NCBI RefSeq assembly: GCF_002870125.1
Contig: NZ_PNEO01000017.1
Span: 1-64,000 of the forward strand
DNA: 64,000 nt
DNA from: Burkholderia sp. WAC0059
GTDB taxonomy: Bacteria; Pseudomonadota; Gammaproteobacteria; Burkholderiales; Burkholderiaceae
Direction: 5' to 3'
The translations under genes were made by a program, and so were the position numbers. Positions 8,155 to 17,260 of the stretch are shown here, one piece after another. Numbering within the stretch: the first letter of the stretch is position 1; each line of letters opens with the position of its first letter. Under the pieces are notes generated by a model. It had not been told where the DNA came from. It searched no databases and saw only the letters and a list, made by a program, of their open reading frames with translations.

Positions 8155-8856
8155 ATGATCGACGTCTATAGCTGGGCCACGCCCAACGGCCACAAGGTTC
8201 ACGTCATGCTCGAGGAAACGGGCCTCGAGTACGTTGCTCACGCCGTCGATATCGGTGCCGGCGACCAGTTCAAGCCCGAGTTTCTCGCCATCAGCCCGAA
8301 CAACAAGATTCCCGCCATCGTCGATTCCGACGGCCCTCGGCGCGCGGACGGCAAGCCGTTCTCGCTGTTCGAGTCGGGGGCGATCCTGATCTATCTCGCG
8401 GAAAAGACCGGCCGCTTTCTGCCGGCCGATCCGGCCGCGCGTTATGAGACGCTGCAATGGGTGATGTTCCAGATGGGCGGTCTCGGGCCGATGCTGGGCC
8501 AGGCCCACCATTTCCGCATATACGCGCCGGAAAAGATCGACTACGCGATCAACCGCTATACCAACGAAGCGCGCCGGCTCTATGCGGTCATGGATACGCA
8601 GCTCGCGAAGACCGCTTACCTCGCCGGCGACGACTATACGATTGCCGACATCGCCGCGTTCCCATGGACGCGTTCGTGGCAAAACCAGGGAGTCGACTTC
8701 GACGCGCTGCCCAACGTGAAGCGCTGGCATGAAGCCATTGCCGCACGGCCCGCCGTGCAGCGCGGCGTGGAAGTGCTCGCATCGGCCCGCAAGCCGGTGA
8801 TGGACGACAAGGCGAAGGAAATCCTGTTCGGCGCGACGCAATACGCGAAGCACTGA
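8155..8856 (+). CDS. glutathione S-transferase family protein (Nu-class / YfcG-like)
   Basis: A 233-residue glutathione transferase with an N-terminal thioredoxin-like domain (residues 1-85, with YSWATPNGHKVHVMLEE) and an all-alpha C-terminal domain. ISPNNKIPAIVD holds the cis-Pro, and LFESGAILIYLAEKTG holds the Glu-Ser pair that contacts the gamma-glutamyl group. The sequence resembles the YfcG/YghU Nu-class enzymes, which act as disulfide-bond reductases using glutathione. GGAG at 8146-8149 supports the ATG at 8155. It converges on the MaoC gene with only 13 bp between the stop codons, which leaves little room for separate terminators. Confidence 0.93.
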   Translation: MIDVYSWATPNGHKVHVMLEETGLEYVAHAVDIGAGDQFKPEFLAISPNNKIPAIVDSDGPRRADGKPFSLFESGAILIYLAEKTGRFLPADPAARYETLQWVMFQMGGLGPMLGQAHHFRIYAPEKIDYAINRYTNEARRLYAVMDTQLAKTAYLAGDDYTIADIAAFPWTRSWQNQGVDFDALPNVKRWHEAIAARPAVQRGVEVLASARKPVMDDKAKEILFGATQYAKH

Positions 8857-8869
8857 AGCCCGGTCGCCG

Positions 8870-9340
8870 TCACTGCGCGCGGGGCAAAGCGGCTCCCGGA
8901 TGACGCAGCCCGAATATCACCGTCGAGCGCACCGTAACGACGGTTTCGCCGTGCTGGTTGATGCCGTCCCACTGCAGTTGGACGATCCCGCGATCGGGAC
9001 GGCTCGTCGACACGCGCTTGTCGAGCACGGTGTTCTTCACCGTGAGCGTATCGCCGACCCTGACGGGTTTGATCCAGCGAATGTCGTCGATGCCGGGCGA
9101 ACCCATCGACGTCGACTCGCCCATCACGCTGCGCACGAGCATCCCCATCATGACCGAGCAGGTGTGCCAGCCGCTCGCGATCAGGCCGCCGAACGGCGAG
9201 GCCTCGCCGCCGGCCTCGCTCAAATGGAAGGGCTGCGGGTCGAACTCCCGGGCGAAACGCACGATTTCCTCGCGCGTGAACGTGTGCGAACCGATTTCGT
9301 CGGTCTTCCCGACCTCCAGATCCTCGTAGCTGATTCTCAT
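8870..9340 (-). CDS. MaoC family dehydratase
   Basis: A 156-residue hot-dog fold protein of the MaoC/R-hydratase group, likely hydrating or dehydrating an enoyl thioester. The catalytic region is FAREFDPQPFHLSEAG, with Asp and His placed as in R-specific enoyl-CoA hydratases, and FGGLIASGWHT follows. The ATG at 9340 is preferred over an in-frame ATG at 9358 because GGAGGG lies 10 nt before 9340 and overlaps the upstream ATG. It is a single gene with no fatty-acid gene beside it. Its thioester substrate is unknown. Confidence 0.9.
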   Translation of the reverse strand: MRISYEDLEVGKTDEIGSHTFTREEIVRFAREFDPQPFHLSEAGGEASPFGGLIASGWHTCSVMMGMLVRSVMGESTSMGSPGIDDIRWIKPVRVGDTLTVKNTVLDKRVSTSRPDRGIVQLQWDGINQHGETVVTVRSTVIFGLRHPGAALPRAQ

Positions 9341-9426
9341 GATTTTGTGTCCCTCCATCGGTCTTGCGGCAGGTGTCTGCGCACCCGCTCACCGGTTGCC
9401 CGCGCGCCTCTCATGACGCGCGGCGG

Positions 9427-9852
9427 CTATTGAAGCGGCCCTTTCAGCGCGGCCGGAATCGGTAACGGCAGGACGTCGATGCCTTCTTCGACGAGCGAGC
9501 GCGTGTCCTCGGCCGACGCGACTCCACGGATGCCGCGGGCCGGCGCTTCGTTGTAGTGGATGCGCCGCGCCTCCTCGGCAAAGCGATCGCCCACGTTCTC
9601 GGTCTTCTCGATCACTTCGCGCACGGCCCGCATGACACGCGCCTGCCAATCGCCCGCATCGGGAATCGCCGGCGTCCCGGTCGCTCCCGAAAGATTCAGC
9701 CGGGGAGCGGAAGGCAGACGGCTGATTTGCGTCGCGCCGCAAATCGGGCATTCGACAAGCCTGCGGGACAACTGCGACTCGAACTCATCGGCGGAGGCAA
9801 ACCAGCCTTCGAAACGATGGCCGTCCGGGCACTGTAAATCGAGGACCTTCAT
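9427..9852 (-). CDS. DUF1178 family protein
   Basis: A 141-residue DUF1178 protein. It opens with MKVLDLQCPDGHRFEGWF and continues with ECPICGA. C8, H12, C35 and C38 could bind a metal ion, as in small zinc-ribbon proteins. The family is widespread in alpha- and beta-proteobacteria and lacks a defined function. There is no signal or membrane segment. A recognisable promoter lies just upstream at 9896-9925, giving a leader of about 38 nt. The Nudix gene upstream ends with its own terminator, so this is probably a separate transcript. Confidence 0.92.
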   Translation of the reverse strand: MKVLDLQCPDGHRFEGWFASADEFESQLSRRLVECPICGATQISRLPSAPRLNLSGATGTPAIPDAGDWQARVMRAVREVIEKTENVGDRFAEEARRIHYNEAPARGIRGVASAEDTRSLVEEGIDVLPLPIPAALKGPLQ

Positions 9853-9895
9853 CTGGAGTCGGGCCTATGCGCATCAGCGGCGCAAGTGGGTAATT

Positions 9896-9925
9896 TATAA
9901 ACGATCGTTCGGAATCGATCGGCAA
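9896..9925 (-). promoter_or_regulatory. sigma-70-type promoter for the DUF1178 gene
   Basis: On the minus strand, TTGCCG (9920-9925) and TTTATA (9896-9901) are separated by 18 bp. Transcription would begin near 9890, ahead of the ATG at 9852. The palindrome AACGATCGTT overlaps the spacer. Confidence 0.5.
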
Positions 9926-10042
9926 CCTGCCGGCCGACCGGCGTGTCAGCGATTCTAGCGTTCCGTGCGCGAAGCCGCTGAAACCGCCAGAATTCCCCGT
10001 TCGCCCGTGGCCCGTGTGGCCCGTGGCCGCCGGAGTTTCCAA

Positions 10043-10069
10043 CGAAAACGGCGGCCGCAGGCCGCCGTT
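10043..10069 (-). terminator. Rho-independent terminator at the end of the nuo / Nudix operon
   Basis: On the minus strand AACGGCGGCC and GGCCGCCGTT pair around a 3-nt loop and are followed by TTTTCG. It lies 30 bp after the Nudix stop and marks the end of the complex I transcript. Confidence 0.8.
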
Positions 10070-10098
10070 CCGGGAACATCCCCGGCCTTTGCGGCCAA

Positions 10099-10692
10099 CT
10101 ATTCCCGCACCGGCGCGCCCAGGGACCATGCGCCGGAGAGCACCTTCTCGAGCCAGAACGTGCCGATGATCGTCTTCACGTCCGTGATCCGCCCCGTCCT
10201 GACCCACTCGGACAAATCGGCCAGCGACGCCGTGAAAAGTTCGAGAAACTCGCCCTCGTCGAGCTTGCGCTCGCCCGAGGTCAGCCCTTTCGCCAGATAG
10301 AGGTCGATGAACTCGGTCGAATACGAAATGACCGGATGAATTCGCGTCAGGTAGAAGTATTCGCGCGCCGTATAGCCCGTCTCTTCGAGCAACTCGCGCT
10401 TCGCGCAAGCCAGCGCGCCCTCGTCCGGATCGAGCTTGCCCGCGGGAAACTCCGCCATCACGCGCGCGATCGGATAGCGGTACTGGCTTTCCATCAGCAC
10501 GCGCCCGTCGTCGAAGAGCGGGATCACCATGACGGCGCCGGGGTGCTCCACGAACTCGCGCGTCGCATGCTTGCCGTCCGGCAGCGCGACGGTGTCGCTC
10601 TTCAAGGTCAGGAACGAGCCCGCGTAGATCGTCCTGCTCTCTACGCGCGTCTCGACCAGCGCAGCTTCGTGATCGGGAAGTTCGGCAGCCAT
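10099..10692 (-). CDS. Nudix hydrolase (ADP-ribose pyrophosphatase-like)
   Basis: A 197-residue Nudix hydrolase. The Nudix box reads G-KLDPD-E-GALACAK-REL-L-EE-T-GY, a full match to Gx5Ex7REUxEExGU, so the metal-binding glutamates are present. Overall it resembles the ADP-ribose / nucleoside diphosphate-sugar pyrophosphatase group, which hydrolyses ADP-ribose to AMP and ribose 5-phosphate. The ATG at 10692 is chosen because GAGGT lies 5 nt upstream; an in-frame ATG at 10725 has no such site. It is the last gene of the nuo operon, 49 bp after the DUF2818 gene, so turnover of NAD-derived ADP-ribose beside NADH dehydrogenase is a reasonable but unproven link. Confidence 0.92.
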   Translation of the reverse strand: MAAELPDHEAALVETRVESRTIYAGSFLTLKSDTVALPDGKHATREFVEHPGAVMVIPLFDDGRVLMESQYRYPIARVMAEFPAGKLDPDEGALACAKRELLEETGYTAREYFYLTRIHPVISYSTEFIDLYLAKGLTSGERKLDEGEFLELFTASLADLSEWVRTGRITDVKTIIGTFWLEKVLSGAWSLGAPVRE

Positions 10693-10741
10693 CTTCAACC
10701 TCTGCAAAAAGGGGTCATGCGGCACGGCCCACGCCTTGCCG

Positions 10742-11038
10742 CTACCGGCGCTTGACGAGATATTGCCAGGTAAAGCCGGGAAAAGCGAACACGACGAAAA
10801 GGCTGAACGTAATCGCGTAGAACTGCCAGCCCTGCTCGAAGCGATTGCCGGCCCGCGCTTCGAGCAGAAAGCCGAACCCGCCCACCACGAAATACAGGGC
10901 GATCAGTTCGGCGATCCGCCACCACGCGCTTTTCCTGTCGGCTCGCAGGGGAACGAGGCCGAGCAGCCGCTGGTTCAGGAAAGGCAGGTTGGCGCACGCA
11001 AGCGCCAACAGCACGATAAACCAGCCGGCAGACGACAT
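10742..11038 (-). CDS. DUF2818 family membrane protein
   Basis: A 98-residue membrane protein with three hydrophobic segments (about residues 4-25, 43-60 and 70-90). DUF2818 proteins are typically encoded directly after nuoN in beta-proteobacteria, and here the ATG is 2 bp beyond the nuoN stop, so the two are translationally linked. A role as an accessory or assembly factor of complex I is inferred only from this position. No known catalytic motif is visible. Confidence 0.9.
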   Translation of the reverse strand: MSSAGWFIVLLALACANLPFLNQRLLGLVPLRADRKSAWWRIAELIALYFVVGGFGFLLEARAGNRFEQGWQFYAITFSLFVVFAFPGFTWQYLVKRR

Positions 11039-11040
11039 TA

Positions 11041-12525
11041 TTACAGCGGCAGCGTAAACGGCAGCGTATGCGCGACAGCCTGCAGGCAGAGGGTCATCAA
11101 GGGACCGGGGATGATGCCGAGAATCAGCACGGCCACGCCGTTGAGCGCGAGCAGCGCCCGGTTGCAGGCATCGCCGCGTATCGGCGTCGTGTCCAGCGGC
11201 GCATCGAAGTACATGAGCTTCACGATGCGCAAATAGTAGAACGCGCCGAACAGCGACGTGATGACCGCGAGCACCGCGAGCCAGGTCAGCCCGGCGTTCA
11301 TCGTCGCCTCGAGCACGGCGAGCTTCGAGTAGAAGCCGACCGTCGGCGGAATGCCGGCGAGCGAGAACATCATCAGCATCATCACGAACGCGAATACGGG
11401 ACTGCGCTGGTTCAGGCCCTTGAAGTCGTCGAGCGTTTCCGCCTCGAAATCGCGGCGCGCGAGCAGCATGATGACGCCGAACGAGCCGAGCGTCGTGATC
11501 AGGTAGACGATGCTGTAGAACATCGCCGAGCTGTAGGCGCTCGCCGCGCCGCTCGCCTTGCCGTCGACGATGCCGGCGAGCAGCCCGAGCAGCACGAAGC
11601 CCATGTTCGAGATCGCCGAATACGCGAGCATCCGCTTGACGTTGCGCTGGACGAGACCGGTGATGTTGCCGACGATCATCGACAGGGCCGCGAGGATGAT
11701 CAGCATCTCCTGCCAATCGGCGGCCAGCGGCAGCAGGCCCATCACAAGAAAGCGCACGGCCCAGGCGAACGCGGCCACCTTCGGGCCGCCGCCCGTGAGC
11801 AGCGTCATCGCGGTCGGCGCGCCCTGGTAGACGTCGGGCACCCACATGTGGAACGGCACGGCGCCCATCTTGAACGCGACGCCCGCGACGACGAACACGA
11901 CGCCGAACAGCAGCACCACGTCGTTGATCTGCCCCGACGCGACGGCATGCAGCACGTCGTCGAGCTCCAGCGAGCCCGTCGCGCCGTACAGCATCGAAAT
12001 GCCGTACAGCAGGAAGCCGGAAGCCAGCGCGCCGAGCACGTAGTACTTCATCGCCGCCTCGGTCGACGAGGTCACGTCACGGCGCAGCGCGATGACCGCA
12101 TAGAGCGACAGCGACATCAGCTCGAGGCCGAGATAGAGCGTCAGGAAGTTGTTGCCCGAGATCATCACGAACTGGCCGAGCAACGCGAACATCCCGAGCA
12201 GGAAGAACTCGCCGCGGAACAGGTCCCGATCCTCGAGATACCGGCGCGAATAGACGATCGACACCGCGTACCCCAACGAAACCACCGCCTTCATCGCGCT
12301 CGCGAACGCGTCCACCACGTACATGCGGGAGAAAAAATAGTACGTGTGCGGATCGAACGCGTTCACCGCGAACCAGATGCCGGCCACGATTGTGGCGAGC
12401 AACGCGATGAAATAGGTCGTGCGCCGGCCGGCCTGGCCGACGAACGTATCGTTGAGCCACGCGACGACGACGGCGAGCATCACCAGCGCATCGGGCAGCA
12501 GAGCGTTCATAGGAGCGTTTTGCAT
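11041..12525 (-). CDS. nuoN: NADH-quinone oxidoreductase subunit N
   Basis: A 494-residue, antiporter-like membrane subunit of complex I with about 14 transmembrane segments. It pumps protons across the cytoplasmic membrane when NADH is oxidised by quinone. The proton-antiporter domain contains the conserved Lys in FKMGAVPFHMWVPDVYQGAP and YFFSRMYVVD near the N terminus. Length is normal for the family. GGAAG precedes the ATG at 12525; a second in-frame ATG at 12510 has no better site. It is the last canonical subunit gene of the operon, followed within 2 bp by DUF2818. Confidence 0.97.
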   Translation of the reverse strand: MQNAPMNALLPDALVMLAVVVAWLNDTFVGQAGRRTTYFIALLATIVAGIWFAVNAFDPHTYYFFSRMYVVDAFASAMKAVVSLGYAVSIVYSRRYLEDRDLFRGEFFLLGMFALLGQFVMISGNNFLTLYLGLELMSLSLYAVIALRRDVTSSTEAAMKYYVLGALASGFLLYGISMLYGATGSLELDDVLHAVASGQINDVVLLFGVVFVVAGVAFKMGAVPFHMWVPDVYQGAPTAMTLLTGGGPKVAAFAWAVRFLVMGLLPLAADWQEMLIILAALSMIVGNITGLVQRNVKRMLAYSAISNMGFVLLGLLAGIVDGKASGAASAYSSAMFYSIVYLITTLGSFGVIMLLARRDFEAETLDDFKGLNQRSPVFAFVMMLMMFSLAGIPPTVGFYSKLAVLEATMNAGLTWLAVLAVITSLFGAFYYLRIVKLMYFDAPLDTTPIRGDACNRALLALNGVAVLILGIIPGPLMTLCLQAVAHTLPFTLPL

Positions 12526-12550
12526 GATTTTTGAGTCTTCCGCTCAGGCG

Positions 12551-14041
12551 TCACTGCGACAGCGGCAGCTTCGACTGCGCAACGTGGGTAAGAAGATTGT
12601 CCACGGAAACGTGCATCACATCGGTGAAGGGCTTCGGATAGATGCCCATGAACAGCGTCAATAGCGCCAGCATGGCCAGGATCAGGTACTCGCGGTGGTC
12701 GATGTCCTTGAGCAACTTCACATGGTCGTTGACGATCGCGCCGAAATAAACGCGCTTGTACATCCACAGCGTGTAACCCGCGCCGAGGATCAGCGTGAAC
12801 GCCGCCCCGAACGCGATCCAGAAATTGAACCGCACGGCGGCCAGAATCACCATGAACTCGCCGACGAAGCCCGAGGTACCCGGCAAACCGCAATTGGCCA
12901 TCGAAAACAGCATCGCGAGCGCGGCGAACTTCGGCATCACGTTGACGACGCCACCGTAATCCGCGATCTGGCGCGAGTGCATGCGATCATAAAGCACGCC
13001 GATGCAAAGGAACATCGCGCCCGACACGAAGCCGTGCGAAAGCATCTGGACGATCGCCCCTTCCACGCCGAGCTGGCTGAAGATGAAGAACCCGAGCGTC
13101 GCGAAGCCCATGTGGGCGATCGACGAATACGCGACCAGCTTCTTCATGTCCGCCTGCACCATCGCGACGAGCCCGATGTAGATCACGGCGATCAACGAGA
13201 GCGTGATGATCACCGGCGCAAGATAGCGGCTCGCGTCGGGCGTGACCGGCAGCGAAAAGCGCAGGAAGCCGTACGCGCCGAGCTTCAGCATGATCGCCGC
13301 GAGCACCACCGAGCCGCCCGTCGGCGCTTCCACGTGCGCGTCGGGCAGCCACGTGTGAACGGGCCACATCGGCACCTTCACGGCGAACGCGACGAAGAAC
13401 GCGATGAACAGCAGGATCTGCGGCAGCATCGCCAGCTTCACGTCCTGCCATGCGGCGAGATCGAACGTGCCGGTCTGGTGATACAGATAAATCAGCGCGA
13501 CCAGCATCAGCAGCGAACCGGCCAGCGTGTAAAGGAAGAACTTGAACGCCGCATACACGCGGTTCGGCCCGCCCCAGACGCCGATGATGATGTACATCGG
13601 GATCAGCGTGGCCTCGAAGAACACGTAGAACAGCAGCCCGTCCGCCGCGCAGAACACGCCCACCATGATCCCCGAAAGGATCAGGAACGCCGCCAGATAC
13701 TGCGCGACGTTCTTCGTGACGACCTGCCAGCCCGCGATCACGACGATGACCGTGATCAGCGAGGTCAACACGACGAACCACATCGAAATGCCGTCCACGC
13801 CGAGGTGGTACGAGATGTGGAAGCGCTCGATCCACGTCGCCTGCTCGACGAACTGCAGCGCCGCCGTGCTGGAGTCGAAACCCGTGATGAGCGCGAGCGT
13901 GACCAGAAAGCTGAGCACGGCCCCGCCCAGCGACAGCCACCGGGCCGCCGCCGGGTGTCGGTCGGAACCCGTCGCGAGGACGAGGAGGCCAGATGCGATA
14001 GGCAGCCAGATGGCCGTGCTGAGTATCGGGTACGTGTTCAT
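12551..14041 (-). CDS. nuoM: NADH-quinone oxidoreductase subunit M
   Basis: A 496-residue antiporter-like complex I membrane subunit with about 14 transmembrane helices. Signature segments are LGVDGISMWFVVLT, KVPMWPVHTWLPDAHVEAPT (the broken helix with its key Lys) and AYSSIAHMGF. The glutamate in FYVFFEATLIPMY is the conserved TM5 Glu of this family. It forms part of the proton-translocating arm. It lies 16 bp after nuoL and 25 bp before nuoN. Confidence 0.97.
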   Translation of the reverse strand: MNTYPILSTAIWLPIASGLLVLATGSDRHPAAARWLSLGGAVLSFLVTLALITGFDSSTAALQFVEQATWIERFHISYHLGVDGISMWFVVLTSLITVIVVIAGWQVVTKNVAQYLAAFLILSGIMVGVFCAADGLLFYVFFEATLIPMYIIIGVWGGPNRVYAAFKFFLYTLAGSLLMLVALIYLYHQTGTFDLAAWQDVKLAMLPQILLFIAFFVAFAVKVPMWPVHTWLPDAHVEAPTGGSVVLAAIMLKLGAYGFLRFSLPVTPDASRYLAPVIITLSLIAVIYIGLVAMVQADMKKLVAYSSIAHMGFATLGFFIFSQLGVEGAIVQMLSHGFVSGAMFLCIGVLYDRMHSRQIADYGGVVNVMPKFAALAMLFSMANCGLPGTSGFVGEFMVILAAVRFNFWIAFGAAFTLILGAGYTLWMYKRVYFGAIVNDHVKLLKDIDHREYLILAMLALLTLFMGIYPKPFTDVMHVSVDNLLTHVAQSKLPLSQ

Positions 14042-14057
14042 TCGGGGGTCCCCCGCC

Positions 14058-16100
14058 TTATTTGCCGCTCAGCGTGACAAATAGGGTTAGGAGCCCCAGC
14101 ATCCCGATGATCATCGCGAATGCGTAATGGTAGATATAACCGGACTGCAGGAAGCGGATCACGCTCGCGAACCAGCCCACGAAGCGCGCGCTGCCGTTCA
14201 CGATGCCGTCGATCACGACCTCGTCGCCCTCCTTCCAGAGGCCACGGCCGAGCGCCACCGCGCCGCGCGCGAACACCACGTCGTTGAACTTGTCGATGTA
14301 GTAGGCGTTGACCAGCAGCTTGTAGATCGGGGAGAACGTCTTCCGGATCGAAGCCGGCAGCTCCGGACGCTTCAGATACAGGAACCAGGCCACGACGACG
14401 CCGGCCAGCGCCAGCCAGACCGGCAGGCTTTCCACCGACTGCAGGCCCATCGCGCTCCAGCCGTGGAATTCGCCGGCCATGTCGGCCAGTGCCGGATGGT
14501 TCGCGCCGATGAAGATGACCTTGTCGAACACCACGCCGCTCTGGAAGAAGTTGCCGTACAGCAGCGGACCGATGGCGATCGCGCCGATCACGACGGACGG
14601 AATCGCCAGCAGCACGAGCGGCACCCAGACGACCCACGGCGACTCGTGCGGAACGTGGACTTGATGCGCCTCGTCATGAACGTGATGGCTGGCCGCCTCG
14701 GCGCCCATCGGCGACTCCGGATGCTTCGGCTTGCGGAAGCGCTCCTCGCCGTGGAACACGAGGAAGTACATGCGGAACGAGTAGAGCGCCGTCACGAACA
14801 CGCTCGCCACCACGGCGAAAGACGCGAAGCCCGAACCCGGCAGTGTCGAAAGCCGGACCGCGTCGATGATCGAGTCCTTCGAGTAGAAGCCCGAGAAGAA
14901 CGGCGTGCCGATCAGCGCCAGCGCGCCGACGAGCGTCGTGATCCAGGTGATCGGCATGTACTTGCGCAGGCCGCCCATGTTGCGCATGTCCTGGTCGTGG
15001 TGCATGCCGATGATGACCGAGCCCGCGCCGAGAAACAGCAGCGCCTTGAAGAACGCGTGCGTCATCAGGTGGAAGATCGCGACCGGATAGACCGACACGC
15101 CGAGCGCGACCGTCATGTAACCGAGCTGCGAGAGCGTCGAATAGGCGATCACGCGCTTGATGTCGTTCTGCACGACGCCGAGGAAGCCCATGAACAGCGC
15201 GGTGATGGCGCCGATCACGGTGATGAACGACAGCGCCGCATCGGAGAGTTCGAAGAGCGGCGACATGCGCGCCACCATGAAGACGCCGGCCGTCACCATC
15301 GTCGCCGCGTGGATCAGCGCCGAGATCGGCGTCGGGCCTTCCATCGAGTCGGGCAACCAGACGTGCAGCGGAAACTGCGCCGATTTGCCCATCGCGCCGA
15401 TGAAGAGACAGATGCAGGCCACCGTCAGGAGGCCCCATTGCGTGCCGGGGAACGTCAGCCCGGCCAGCTCGTGGCTCTTCGCGAACACGTCGGTGTAGTC
15501 CAGCGAGCCGGCGTAGGCGAGCAGCAGGCCGATGCCGAGCAGGAAGCCGAAGTCGCCGACGCGGTTCACGATGAACGCCTTCAGGTTGGCGTAGATCGCG
15601 CTTTGCCGCTGGAAGTAGAAACCGATCAGCAGGTACGAGACGAGCCCCACCGCTTCCCAGCCGAAGAACAGTTGCAGGAAGTTGTTGCTCATCACGAGCA
15701 TCAGCATCGAGAACGTGAAGAGCGCGATGTACGAGAAGAATCGCTGATAGCCGTCTTCGTCGGCCATGTAACCGATCGTGTAGATGTGCACCATCAGCGA
15801 CACGAAGGTCACGACGCACATCATCAGCGCGGTCAGCGAGTCGACGAGGAAACCGATCTCGAACTTCAGGCCGCCCACCGACATCCACTCGTAGACGGTC
15901 GAGTTGAAGCTGGCGCCGCCGAGCACGTCGACGAGCACGATGACGGAAAGCACGAACGAGATCGCCACGCCGAGGATCGTGACCGTGTGCGCGCCGACGC
16001 GGCCCACGGTCTTGCCGAACAGCCCGGCGATCAGGGAGCCGACCAGCGGGGCGAGCGGTATCGCCACCAGCATGTTTTCGTTGAGTGTCGTTGACATCAT
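14058..16100 (-). CDS. nuoL: NADH-quinone oxidoreductase subunit L
   Basis: A 680-residue subunit at the distal end of the complex I membrane arm, with about 16 transmembrane helices including the long lateral helix at the C terminus. Typical motifs are FFGWEAVGLVSYLLIGFYF, KSAQFPLHVWLPDSMEGPTP and AYSTLSQLGYM. A soluble insertion rich in His and Pro near residues 455-485 (HHVHDEAHQVHVPHE) is also present. GGGGAG 5 nt upstream supports the ATG at 16100. It is intact and of family length. Confidence 0.97.
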   Translation of the reverse strand: MMSTTLNENMLVAIPLAPLVGSLIAGLFGKTVGRVGAHTVTILGVAISFVLSVIVLVDVLGGASFNSTVYEWMSVGGLKFEIGFLVDSLTALMMCVVTFVSLMVHIYTIGYMADEDGYQRFFSYIALFTFSMLMLVMSNNFLQLFFGWEAVGLVSYLLIGFYFQRQSAIYANLKAFIVNRVGDFGFLLGIGLLLAYAGSLDYTDVFAKSHELAGLTFPGTQWGLLTVACICLFIGAMGKSAQFPLHVWLPDSMEGPTPISALIHAATMVTAGVFMVARMSPLFELSDAALSFITVIGAITALFMGFLGVVQNDIKRVIAYSTLSQLGYMTVALGVSVYPVAIFHLMTHAFFKALLFLGAGSVIIGMHHDQDMRNMGGLRKYMPITWITTLVGALALIGTPFFSGFYSKDSIIDAVRLSTLPGSGFASFAVVASVFVTALYSFRMYFLVFHGEERFRKPKHPESPMGAEAASHHVHDEAHQVHVPHESPWVVWVPLVLLAIPSVVIGAIAIGPLLYGNFFQSGVVFDKVIFIGANHPALADMAGEFHGWSAMGLQSVESLPVWLALAGVVVAWFLYLKRPELPASIRKTFSPIYKLLVNAYYIDKFNDVVFARGAVALGRGLWKEGDEVVIDGIVNGSARFVGWFASVIRFLQSGYIYHYAFAMIIGMLGLLTLFVTLSGK

Positions 16101-16116
16101 TCAGTCTCCCCTGAAA

Positions 16117-16422
16117 TTAGCCCTTGAGCTGATCGAGATCCTCGACGTTGATCGTATCGAGGTTGCGGAACAGGGTCACCAGAATCGCCAGGCCGATCGC
16201 CGCTTCCGCTGCGGCGACGGTCAACACGAAGAACACGAAAATCTGGCCATGCACATCGCCGAGGTAATGCGAGAACGCGACGAAATTGGTATTGACCGCC
16301 AGCAGCATCAATTCGATCGCCATCAGGATAATGATGACGTTGCGACGGTTCAGGAAGATGCCGACGATCGAAATGGCAAACAGGATCGCGCCGAGCACAA
16401 GGTAGTGGGCAAGGGTCAACAT
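16117..16422 (-). CDS. nuoK: NADH-quinone oxidoreductase subunit K
   Basis: A 101-residue complex I subunit with three transmembrane helices. The two membrane glutamates needed for proton transfer in E. coli NuoK are recognisable, in MAIELMLLAVN and in AAAEAAIGLAI. Length equals the usual 100-102 residues. It is 17 bp after nuoJ and 16 bp before nuoL, within the operon. Confidence 0.97.
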   Translation of the reverse strand: MLTLAHYLVLGAILFAISIVGIFLNRRNVIIILMAIELMLLAVNTNFVAFSHYLGDVHGQIFVFFVLTVAAAEAAIGLAILVTLFRNLDTINVEDLDQLKG

Positions 16423-16439
16423 GGGTTCTTCTCCTTCGC

Positions 16440-17114
16440 TCAGCCGTTGCCGCCGGGCGCCGTTTGTGCTGCTCCGTCCGCCGTCACCGGTTCTTCCGGC
16501 GCGGGCTTTTCGGTCGGCATCTTCACGATGCGCACGCGATCCTCGCGGCGCACCCTGACCTGCTTCGACACGGACTGACGCTTGCGATCCTTGGGCTCGC
16601 GCACCGTCAGGCCGATCGCCGCGATGATCGCCACGAGCAGCACGAGGCCGGCGACTTCGAATGCGAAGATGTAATTCGTGTAGATGATGCGGCCGATCAA
16701 CTGCGTGTTCGAGATCGCCGCGGACGGCGCGGCGCCGGCCGTCGCGTCGCGCACGGGGGAGGTGGTCGCGCCGTAGCCGTGCCAGAGGATCAGGGCCGTC
16801 TCGACCACGATGATCGCGCCAACCACGCTCGCCATCGGCACGAAGCGCCTGAAGTCGCGCCGCAGGATGTCGACGTTGATATCGAGCATCATCACGACGA
16901 ACAGGAACAGCACCATCACCGCGCCCACGTAGACGAGCACGAGCAGGATGGCGAGGAACTCCGCCTCGAGCAGCATCCAGATCGCCGCGGCGTTGAAGAA
17001 CGCGAGCACGAGGAAGAGCGCAGCCGTGACGGGGTTGCGCGACGTGATCACCTTCAGCCCCGACAGCGTCAGAAGCAGCGCGAAGATGTAGAACAGTACG
17101 GTCGTGAATTCCAT
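16440..17114 (-). CDS. nuoJ: NADH-quinone oxidoreductase subunit J
   Basis: A 224-residue complex I membrane subunit with five transmembrane helices (residues 1-165) that forms part of the quinone-site-to-pump connection. LVYVGAVMVLFLFVVMML is the TM3 pi-bulge segment. After the last helix there is a charged cytoplasmic tail of about 55 residues (REPKDRKRQSVSKQVRVR), longer than in E. coli NuoJ. The ATG at 17114 directly precedes the first helix; the frame stays open upstream but without family similarity. It is 146 bp after nuoI, one of the larger gaps in the operon. Confidence 0.96.
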   Translation of the reverse strand: MEFTTVLFYIFALLLTLSGLKVITSRNPVTAALFLVLAFFNAAAIWMLLEAEFLAILLVLVYVGAVMVLFLFVVMMLDINVDILRRDFRRFVPMASVVGAIIVVETALILWHGYGATTSPVRDATAGAAPSAAISNTQLIGRIIYTNYIFAFEVAGLVLLVAIIAAIGLTVREPKDRKRQSVSKQVRVRREDRVRIVKMPTEKPAPEEPVTADGAAQTAPGGNG

Positions 17115-17260
17115 GGTTACCAGTTCATCGTTAGGCCATCGTGAGGCCGTTGCGCGGCGTGCCCCGGTACAGGCTCGCCACGCCCTGACAGTCGGACTGC
17201 GGCCTCCCCTTCCCCCGCAGCCGGCCCGGACCGCGGGCCCATGCGGCGTCAAACCGAAAA